Shown here: positions 15,557-21,709 of the stretch, in pieces
Position numbering within the stretch: the first letter of the stretch is position 1
How the letters are laid out: every line of letters starts with the position of its first letter
Assembly: GCF_037414475.1 (NCBI RefSeq)
Contig: NZ_CP147913.1
Span: forward strand, 4,896,001-4,960,000
DNA: 64,000 nucleotides
Reading direction: 5' to 3'
Source: Myxococcus stipitatus
GTDB lineage: Bacteria > Myxococcota > Myxococcia > Myxococcales > Myxococcaceae
The notes under the pieces: generated by a model
Seen by the model: the letters and a program-made list of their open reading frames with translations, nothing else
What the model was told of the DNA's origin: nothing
Database searches by the model: none
Translations under genes and position numbers: made by a program

Positions 15557-16245
15557 TGAGCCACACCTACGAGTACCCGAGACCCGCGTTGACGGTGGAC
15601 TGTGTCGTCTTCGGCCTGGACGAAGAGGACCTGAAGGTGTTGCTCATCCAGCGCGGCGTGGAGCCCTTCGCGGGACGCTGGGCGCTGCCCGGTGGCTTCG
15701 TGCGGATGGACGAGTCCCTGGACGAGGCCGCTCGGCGTGAGCTGGAAGAGGAGTCCGGCATCCGTCCCGGGCACCTGGAGCAGCTCTATACCTTCGGCAC
15801 GCCGGAGAGAGACCCGCGAGGCCGCGTCGTCACGGTGGCGTACTTCGCCCTGGTGAAGCTGAGCGCGCACGTGCTGCGAGCGGCCACCGATGCACGCGAG
15901 GCGGCGTGGTTCTCCGTCTGGGACACGCCCAAGCTGGCGTTCGACCACGCGGACATCCTCAACACCGCGCTGCAACGCCTCAAGGGCAAGGTGCGCTACC
16001 AGCCCATCGGCTTCGAGCTGCTGCCGCCCAAGTTCACCCTCACCCAGCTCCAGCGCCTGTACGAAATCGTCCTGGAGCGCGAGCTCGACAAGCGCAACTT
16101 CCGCAAGAAGATCCTCGCCATGGACCTGCTGGAGGAACTGGACGAGGTGGAGCAGGACGTCGCCCACCGCGCCGCCCGCCTCTACCGGTTCGACCACAAG
16201 AAGTACCGGCAGCTCGAGAAGGCCGGCTTCAACTTCGAGCTCTGA
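15556..16245 (+). CDS. nrtR: NrtR-type NUDIX transcriptional regulator of NAD metabolism
   Basis: 229 residues, GTG start. The N-terminal NUDIX domain has a complete Nudix box (G-x5-E-x7-RE-L-EEESG, about residues 43-65), so hydrolytic capacity is not excluded, although NrtR proteins usually act as ligand sensors for ADP-ribose or related metabolites. The C-terminal ~90 residues carry the NrtR winged-helix signature: [16 protein letters not shown] then [11 protein letters not shown]. Family members repress NAD-salvage genes until NAD-pathway metabolites bind. Here the regulator immediately precedes an operon containing a nicotinamidase-like gene, and both promoters share a dyad, which supports autoregulation and local control (inference). 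Family assignment is strong; ligand and target are not shown. Confidence 0.88.
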   Translation: MSHTYEYPRPALTVDCVVFGLDEEDLKVLLIQRGVEPFAGRWALPGGFVRMDESLDEAARRELEEESGIRPGHLEQLYTFGTPERDPRGRVVTVAYFALVKLSAHVLRAATDAREAAWFSVWDTPKLAFDHADILNTALQRLKGKVRYQPIGFELLPPKFTLTQLQRLYEIVLERELDKRNFRKKILAMDLLEELDEVEQDVAHRAARLYRFDHKKYRQLEKAGFNFEL

Positions 16246-16315
16246 GCGGCCCGCCGCTCTCCTGCTACCCCGCATGCGCCAGCCCCCACTCCACCGGAGG
16301 ACGCGGGCGATTGCG

Positions 16316-16344
16316 TTGACATAGTGTCGTATCAACACTATGTT
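16316..16344 (+). promoter_or_regulatory. Sigma70-type promoter with embedded operator for the PP2C-kinase-nicotinamidase-VWA operon
   Basis: TTGACA (16316-16321) and TATGTT (16339-16344) are separated by exactly 17 bases. A perfect 9-bp inverted repeat, ACATAGTGT (16319-16327) and ACACTATGT (16335-16343), overlaps both hexamers, so a bound repressor would block polymerase. It shares GTGT-N7-ACACTATG with the promoter of the NUDIX regulator gene just upstream. The PP2C start (16408) has GGGGGAG a few bases before it, leaving a leader of about 55-60 bases. Confidence 0.72.
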
Positions 16345-16407
16345 GGTGTCATGGGTACACGAACCTGAGGTTGAAGGGGTCGTGGGAGCCGGGTTCCAGG
16401 GGGAGCC

Positions 16408-17211
16408 ATGTCCTTGCTGCCATTTGAGGTCGCCGCGGGTTCGGTGGTCGGGCGGGAGCACGCGCGTGCGGGGCGCAACAACCAGGATGCGTGGTGCGTG
16501 CGAGTCAGCGAGCACGGGGTGGTGCTGGTGGTGGCGGATGGCTGTGGGAGCCAGGCGTGCAGCGAGTTGGGGGCGCAGCTGGGGGTGCGCGGGTTGGCGC
16601 GGGCGGCGTTGGCGCGGTTGGCGGAAGACGGGCGTGTGGATGAAGCCGGGTTTCTTCCCGGGCTGCGAGAGGACGTGCTGTGTCTGCTGAGCGAGCTTCG
16701 GGGGGAGCTCGGCCGCGACACACTGGGGGACTTCCTCTTCACGGTGGTGGGCGCGGTGTTGACGCCCTCTCACACGCTCGTCTTCTCGGCGGGAGATGGC
16801 GTCTGGTCCCTCAACGGCCAGGTGCACACGCTGGGGCCGTTCCCCAACAACGCGCCCCCCTATCTCGCCTATGCGCTCTTGCGCGGTGACGACACGCCGT
16901 TCGTCACACATGCGCTGCTGCCTACTCAAGATGTGCACGCGCTGATGCTCGGGACGGATGGCGTCTCGGACCTGGCGAAGCTGTCGGCCGCTTCGCTTCC
17001 CTCGGGAGCGGAGACGGTGGGCCCGCTGTCGCGGTTCTGGACGGAGGACCGCTACTTCGAGAACCCGGACGCCTTGCGGCGCAGGCTCGCGATGCTCAAC
17101 CGCGAGTCGGTGCGCGCGGACTTCGATGCGCGGCGGCTGGTGCGCACGCCGGGGCTGCTTCCGGACGACACGACGATGGTGGTGTTGCGCCGCCGGGCGG
17201 GGAGGGCATGA
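16408..17211 (+). CDS. PP2C-family serine/threonine phosphatase (YegK-like)
   Basis: 267 residues, ATG with a strong RBS. Metal-binding and catalytic motifs of PP2C phosphatases are visible: NNQD (24-27), ADGCGSQACSE (43-53, metal Asp44-Gly45), FSAGDGVW and GTDGVSDL. It would remove phosphate from Ser/Thr residues of protein partners, cytoplasmic by sequence. The kinase gene starts 4 bases after its stop, so the two form an antagonistic pair translated together. The PP2C-kinase-VWA set parallels E. coli YegK-YegI-YegL and the TerY-P triads associated with tellurite-type stress operons (knowledge of families). Controlled by the NrtR-like dyad promoter at 16316 (inference). Confidence 0.88.
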   Translation: MSLLPFEVAAGSVVGREHARAGRNNQDAWCVRVSEHGVVLVVADGCGSQACSELGAQLGVRGLARAALARLAEDGRVDEAGFLPGLREDVLCLLSELRGELGRDTLGDFLFTVVGAVLTPSHTLVFSAGDGVWSLNGQVHTLGPFPNNAPPYLAYALLRGDDTPFVTHALLPTQDVHALMLGTDGVSDLAKLSAASLPSGAETVGPLSRFWTEDRYFENPDALRRRLAMLNRESVRADFDARRLVRTPGLLPDDTTMVVLRRRAGRA

Positions 17212-17215
17212 GGCC

Positions 17216-19102
17216 ATGGACGTCTGGCTCGAGGGGAAGAAGGTCCGGCTGAATCCCGCGAAGGCGCTGGGCAAGGGCGGCGAAGCGGATGTGTTCGACC
17301 TGGGCGATGGCCGTGCGCTCAAGGTGTTCAAGCCGCCGGAGCACCCGGACTTCATGGGGCAGGACGCCGAGCAGGACGCGGCGCGGGCCCGGCTGGCGGA
17401 GCACCAGCACAAGCTGCGCGCCTTTCCCATCGGGTTGCCGGGGAGGGTGGTGACTCCGCAGACGCTCGCGACGGACAAGTCGGGGCGGACCGTGCTGGGC
17501 TACGCGATGCGCAAGCTGGAGAACGTGGAGCCACTGAGGCGCTTCACGGAGCCTTCCTTCCGGCGCACGGGGGCGACGTCCGCGCGGGTGGTGGAGGTGT
17601 TGAGCAGCCTGCACCGGACGCTCGCGGGAGTGCATGGGGCGGGCGTGGTGGTGGGGGACTTCAACGACTTGAACGTGCTGGTGACGGGGACGGCGGACGC
17701 GCACCTCATCGACGCGGACAGCTTCCAGTTCGGCGGCTTCGTCTGTCTGCTCTTCACCGAGCGCTTCCTGGACCCGGTGCGGCTGGGGAGCACGAAGGGC
17801 CTGGTTCCCACGTGTCCCGCGTCCGAGGCGAGTGACTGGTATGCCTTCACCGTGGCGGCCATGCAGTCGCTGCTGTGCGTGGGGCCTCATGGGGGTGTGC
17901 ACCGGCCGAAGTCGCCCTCCGCGCGGACCACGCCCACGGGGCGCTTGCTCCAGCGCATCACCGTCTTCCATCCGGAGGTGCAGTACCCGAAGCCCGCGCT
18001 GCCGCTGCACACGTTGCCGGACAACGTGCTCCACCACCTGCACCGCGTCTTCGTGGAGGACCTGCGCGCCGAGTTCCCCCTGCCGCTCCTGGAGGGACTG
18101 CGCTTCACCGTGTGCGCTTCGTGCGGCGTGGAGCACGCGCGAGTCACGTGCCCCACCTGTCAGCCGAACGCGGTGGCGGCGACGACGCCCGTGTCCTCGG
18201 TGCGGGGAGAGGTGACGGCGACGCGGATGTTCTCCACGCGGGGCGTCGTGGTGCGCGTGAGCGTGGAGAACGGCGTGCCTCGCTGGCTGCATCACGAAGA
18301 TGGGGCTTATCGGCGAGAGGATGGCCGCGTCGTGCTGCGCGGAGCGCTGGACCCGTCGCTGCGCTGGGAGCTGCAAGGCGACGTGACCCTGGTGGGCAGA
18401 GGGGGCGCGGTGGCGGTGCTGACGCCAGGACTTTCGCCTTCGCTTTCGCCGGAGCGGTTGAGCGTGGATGCGCTGGAAGGGCGTCCGTGTTTCGCGGCGA
18501 ACGCGAGGCATCGCTACTGGGCGGTGGGCGGTGGATTGTGGCGGAACGGAGTGCATGGCCCGGAGCGCATCGGCGACGTGTTGGAGGGACAGACGCGGTT
18601 GTTCGTAGGGCCTCGCTTCGGCCTGGGCTTCCATCGCGCGGGAGGACTTCGCGACGCGTTCGTCTTCGACGCGGAGCGCGTGGGGCTGCGGGATGGGCTG
18701 AAGCTGCCGTGGCCCACGGGGCAACTGGTGGATGTGGACTGTGTCTTCGACGGGCAGCTCGCGTGGTTGTTCCTCGCGGAGGAGGCGGGGGGCCGCACGA
18801 TTCACCACTGCGTGGTGTTGGGCTCCGACGGACAGGCGCGTGCGCACGGCCTGGCCATCGCGGGGGATGGCTCGTGGCTGGGTGGGGCGTTCCGGAGCGG
18901 ACGGTGCGCGGTGGGCGAAGCGTTGTTCACCGCCACGGACACGGGCCTGGTGCGTGTGGAGCTTCGCCAGGGACGACTGGAGACGGCGCGGGAGTTCCCT
19001 GACACCGAGCCCTTCGTGGACTCGGGCTGTCAGCTCCTGCTGACGCGAGAGGGGTTGCTGGTGGTGGGCAGACAGGACCTCACCACGCTGCGGATGGCGT
19101 GA
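17216..19102 (+). CDS. YegI-like protein kinase with zinc ribbon and C-terminal beta domain
   Basis: 628 residues from the ATG at 17216, 4 bases after the PP2C stop. The kinase domain occupies about residues 1-260: glycine loop LGKGGEADVF (18-27), Lys36 in ALKVFK, catalytic loop GDFNDLN (Asp148, Asn153) and IDADSFQF in place of DFG. The IDxDSFQ form is typical of YegI-type kinases paired with PP2C and VWA proteins. A C-x2-C...C-x2-C zinc ribbon follows (around residue 299, CASCG and CPTC). The last ~300 residues are strand-rich and propeller-like and may read out or bind a substrate; I cannot name this domain. It pairs with the upstream phosphatase. Confidence 0.85.
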   Translation: MDVWLEGKKVRLNPAKALGKGGEADVFDLGDGRALKVFKPPEHPDFMGQDAEQDAARARLAEHQHKLRAFPIGLPGRVVTPQTLATDKSGRTVLGYAMRKLENVEPLRRFTEPSFRRTGATSARVVEVLSSLHRTLAGVHGAGVVVGDFNDLNVLVTGTADAHLIDADSFQFGGFVCLLFTERFLDPVRLGSTKGLVPTCPASEASDWYAFTVAAMQSLLCVGPHGGVHRPKSPSARTTPTGRLLQRITVFHPEVQYPKPALPLHTLPDNVLHHLHRVFVEDLRAEFPLPLLEGLRFTVCASCGVEHARVTCPTCQPNAVAATTPVSSVRGEVTATRMFSTRGVVVRVSVENGVPRWLHHEDGAYRREDGRVVLRGALDPSLRWELQGDVTLVGRGGAVAVLTPGLSPSLSPERLSVDALEGRPCFAANARHRYWAVGGGLWRNGVHGPERIGDVLEGQTRLFVGPRFGLGFHRAGGLRDAFVFDAERVGLRDGLKLPWPTGQLVDVDCVFDGQLAWLFLAEEAGGRTIHHCVVLGSDGQARAHGLAIAGDGSWLGGAFRSGRCAVGEALFTATDTGLVRVELRQGRLETAREFPDTEPFVDSGCQLLLTREGLLVVGRQDLTTLRMA

Positions 19103-19147
19103 ACCGACGTTGGCTTTTCGTGGACAGACACACGAGGGGGTAGCGCG

Positions 19148-20212
19148 ATGAAGAAGCAACTGAAGGAACTGCCGATGCCTGGCTTCTACCGGGCGCAGCA
19201 CGCGGGGATGTATGGCTATGGCGCGGACGCGGGGAAGCTCCAGCGCGAGGCGGGGGCGTGGAAGGGCGTGCATGGGCTCACGTCCGCCACGTCGGATGTC
19301 TTCAACCTGCACCTGCTGCTCATCGACGTGCAGAAGGACTTCTGCTTCCCGGAGGGCTCGCTGTACGTCGCGGGACGCAGCGGGAACGGCGCGGTGGAGG
19401 ACAGCCGGCGCATCGCGGAGTTCATCTACCGGAACATGGGCGCGCTCACGAACGTGACGGCCACGTTGGATACGCACTTCGCCTACCAGATTTTCTTCCC
19501 GTCCTTCTGGGTGGACGAGAACGACCAGCCGCTCACGCCGTACCGAGAGGTGACTCGCGAGCAGATTGAGCGCGGACAGGCGAGGCCCCACCCCGCGATG
19601 GCGAAGTGGCTGTGCGGCGGGAACTACCCCTGGCTGCTCAAGCAGGTGAAGTACTACTGCGAGGAATTGGAGCGCGCGGGGAAGTACACCTTGTACCTGT
19701 GGCCGCCCCACTGCCTGCTCGGCGGCGACGGACACGCGCTGGCGGGCGTGGTGCAGGAGGCTCGACTCTTCCACTCCTATGTGCGAGGCATGCAGTCGTG
19801 GGCGGAGGTGAAGGGCGGCAACCCGCTGACGGAGAACTACTCCGTGCTGCGGCCGGAGGTGCTCGGCCGCCATGACGGACAGCCCCTGGCCCAGCGCAAC
19901 ACGCAGTTCCTCAAGACGCTGCTGACCGCGGACGCGGTGGTGATTGGCGGACAGGCCGCGAGCCACTGCGTGAAGAGCTCCATCGACGACCTGTTGGGTG
20001 AAATCGTCGCGCAGGACGCGGCGCTGGCTCGCAAGGTGTACCTGCTGACGGACTGCATGTCGGCGGTGACGGTGCCCGACGGCAAGGGCGGCTTCGCGGC
20101 GGACTTCACGCCCCAGGCGGACGCGGCGCTCAAGCGCTTCGCGGACGCGGGCATGCACCTGGTGAAGTCCACGGACCCGCTGACGAACTGGCCGGACCTG
20201 CACATCGCCTGA
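19148..20212 (+). CDS. Nicotinamidase/isochorismatase-family amidohydrolase
   Basis: 354 residues, ATG with GGGGG upstream. Hallmarks of PncA-type nicotinamidases are present: IDVQKDFC (Asp60), a metal motif LDTH (Asp108, His110), WPPHC (His188), catalytic Lys222 in VKGGNP followed by ENYS, and catalytic Cys274 in ASHCV. The Asp-Lys-Cys triad is therefore complete. At 354 residues it is much longer than PncA (~200): it has a 50-residue N-terminal extension and an insertion at about 120-180. It may hydrolyse nicotinamide to nicotinate, or a related amide. It sits between the kinase and VWA genes and downstream of an NrtR-type regulator, which supports a link to NAD salvage; exact substrate uncertain. 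Confidence 0.83.
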   Translation: MKKQLKELPMPGFYRAQHAGMYGYGADAGKLQREAGAWKGVHGLTSATSDVFNLHLLLIDVQKDFCFPEGSLYVAGRSGNGAVEDSRRIAEFIYRNMGALTNVTATLDTHFAYQIFFPSFWVDENDQPLTPYREVTREQIERGQARPHPAMAKWLCGGNYPWLLKQVKYYCEELERAGKYTLYLWPPHCLLGGDGHALAGVVQEARLFHSYVRGMQSWAEVKGGNPLTENYSVLRPEVLGRHDGQPLAQRNTQFLKTLLTADAVVIGGQAASHCVKSSIDDLLGEIVAQDAALARKVYLLTDCMSAVTVPDGKGGFAADFTPQADAALKRFADAGMHLVKSTDPLTNWPDLHIA

Positions 20213-20245
20213 ATCCCTGACGACCCCACGAACCCGAAGCCCCGG

Positions 20246-20267
20246 CCTCGCTCCGAGGGGAGCGGGG
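20246..20267 (+). other. Intercistronic stem-loop between the nicotinamidase-like and VWA genes
   Basis: CCTCGCTCC (20246-20254) pairs with GGAGCGGGG (20259-20267), with one T-G position, around a 4-base loop. It lies in the 98-base gap, the only sizeable gap inside the four-gene operon. It could be a processing or partial-termination site that sets the VWA protein level separately. No T-run follows. Confidence 0.4.
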
Positions 20268-20310
20268 CGGGCGGAGCCATGCCCTCTCGCGAGGGAGAAG
20301 GAGCAATGAC

Positions 20311-21102
20311 ATGAGCGGTACGAGCAATGGAGTGAGTCAGCTCTTCGAGGACGCACACGCGGAAGGACTGTTGAGCCCCGCGAGCATGCAGGCGCTGACG
20401 GTGGTGGACCTGGGGGCGCAAATCCAGGCGGGGCTGGGCGTGTGCGTGGAGGACGTGCAGGCCAGCGAGGTGGTGCTGGTGACGGTGATGCCGGATGACT
20501 CCGGGAGCATCGAGGGCGCGGGCCAGACGAAGACGGTGTGCGACGGGCACAACCAGGTGCTCGATGCGTTGATGGCGAGCAAGCAGAAGGACGGGGTCCT
20601 CTTCCACACGCGCTACCTCAACGGCCATGTGCTCAATCCGTACCGGCCGCTGGAGGACGTGGTGCGGATGCACAAGGGGAACTACACCGCGGACAAGGGC
20701 ACGCCACTGTTCGACCAGTCCGTGGTGCTGCTGGGCACGGTGCTGGCGAAGGCGCAGGAGTTCAGCGGCAACGGCGTGCAGGTGCGCACGGTGACGCTGC
20801 TGATTACCGACGGCGGGGACGCGGGCTCCAACCGCGCGAAGGCGAAGGACGTGGCGGCGGTGGTGAAGGACATGAAGCGGGCGGAGAACCACATCGTCGC
20901 TGCGATGGGCATCCACGACGGGAGCACCGACTTCCGGCGCGTCTTCCGGGAGATGGGCATCGACGACAAGTGGATTCTGACGCCGGGCCAGTCGGAGCAG
21001 GAGATTCGCGCGGCCTTCCAGGTGTTCAGCCAGTCCGCCGTGCAGGTCAGCCAGGGCGCCGCGAGCTTCAGCCGCACGGCCATGGGCGGCTTCAGCCGGT
21101 GA
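20311..21102 (+). CDS. VWA-domain protein (YegL/TerY-like)
   Basis: 263 residues, ATG with GAAGGAG 7 bases upstream. A von Willebrand A domain covers about residues 45-230. The MIDAS motif DDSGS is intact, a Thr follows in KGTPL, and ITDGGD supplies the third metal ligand. No signal peptide is seen, so it is cytoplasmic. In YegIKL/TerY-P modules the VWA protein is thought to be the metal-dependent adaptor, and probably substrate, of the kinase-phosphatase pair (family knowledge). The C-terminal tail is Ser/Ala/Gln-rich (SQSAVQVSQGAASFSRTAMG), a plausible phosphorylation tail (inference). Last gene of the NrtR-linked operon; convergent with the membrane protein at 21116. Confidence 0.87.
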   Translation: MSGTSNGVSQLFEDAHAEGLLSPASMQALTVVDLGAQIQAGLGVCVEDVQASEVVLVTVMPDDSGSIEGAGQTKTVCDGHNQVLDALMASKQKDGVLFHTRYLNGHVLNPYRPLEDVVRMHKGNYTADKGTPLFDQSVVLLGTVLAKAQEFSGNGVQVRTVTLLITDGGDAGSNRAKAKDVAAVVKDMKRAENHIVAAMGIHDGSTDFRRVFREMGIDDKWILTPGQSEQEIRAAFQVFSQSAVQVSQGAASFSRTAMGGFSR

Positions 21103-21115
21103 CGCTGGAGGTGGC

Positions 21116-21610
21116 TCACACGTAGATGAGGAACATGATCAGCGGATGGACGACGTAGAGCAGGCCGAGCAGGAGAATCACCAGGAGTACGCGACGGAGG
21201 TAGACGCGGGTCTTGGGAGGGACAGGCGGTTGCGCCTGTTCCTCGGTGTAGACGAACCGCGGCTCATCCGTGACGGCATTGAGCAGCAGGGTGCTGTACC
21301 CGGCGACCTGGTACCGGCCTTCGAACAGGGTGAGGCAGGCCTCCATCACCGGTGCCTGCTCCAGGTCGTCGGCCCGCTTCCAGCGAACACCGCTGGGAGG
21401 TGGCTCGTCACCGTCGCGGATGCAGGGGACCTCGAAGGTGACTCGGGCGGAGCGCATGCCTGGGGGGCCTTTGAACACGCGCGCGATTTGGCCTGTCACC
21501 CAGGCGTGTCCAGGAGTGACGGGCGGCAGCACGACTTCCAGCACCTCGACTTGAACGTGCAGCTCCGCCTTCAGCGCGGCGCGGGCGTGGACATGGGCGG
21601 GCAAGGCCAT
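21116..21610 (-). CDS. Unknown protein with C-terminal transmembrane tail
   Basis: 164 residues from the ATG at 21610 (a TTG two codons upstream is less likely). The N-terminal ~130 residues are a soluble beta-rich domain with a conserved-looking CIRDGDEPPPSG and CLTLFEGRYQVAGYS. A single C-terminal hydrophobic helix (VLLVILLLGLLYVVHPLIMFLIYV) preceded by basic residues suggests a tail-anchored protein. I recognise no family. The stop lies 14 bases from the stop of the convergent VWA gene; no functional link is evident. Confidence 0.65.
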   Translation of the reverse strand: MALPAHVHARAALKAELHVQVEVLEVVLPPVTPGHAWVTGQIARVFKGPPGMRSARVTFEVPCIRDGDEPPPSGVRWKRADDLEQAPVMEACLTLFEGRYQVAGYSTLLLNAVTDEPRFVYTEEQAQPPVPPKTRVYLRRVLLVILLLGLLYVVHPLIMFLIYV

Positions 21611-21652
21611 TCCCAAACCGTAACCTGAATCCCCGTCCCCATGAACGGACGA

Positions 21653-21680
21653 GGCCCGAAGAGCGTTGGCTCTCCGGGCC
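21653..21680 (-). terminator. Stem-loop after the CARDB/Ig lipoprotein gene
   Basis: GGCCCGAAGAGC (21653-21664) and GCTCTCCGGGCC (21669-21680) pair with one mismatch around a GTTG loop, 30 bases past the stop at 21710 (minus strand). Only a weak T-containing stretch follows, so termination is probable but not classic. Confidence 0.6.
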
Positions 21681-21709
21681 CCGAGGTTCGACAGTATGTC
21701 CGTCTTCGC

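Noticed and set aside
17096-20356. 1086-codon minus-strand frame across the kinase and hydrolase genes
   Set aside because: Antisense frame; Arg/His/Gln-rich with no domain, while the plus-strand genes have intact family motifs.
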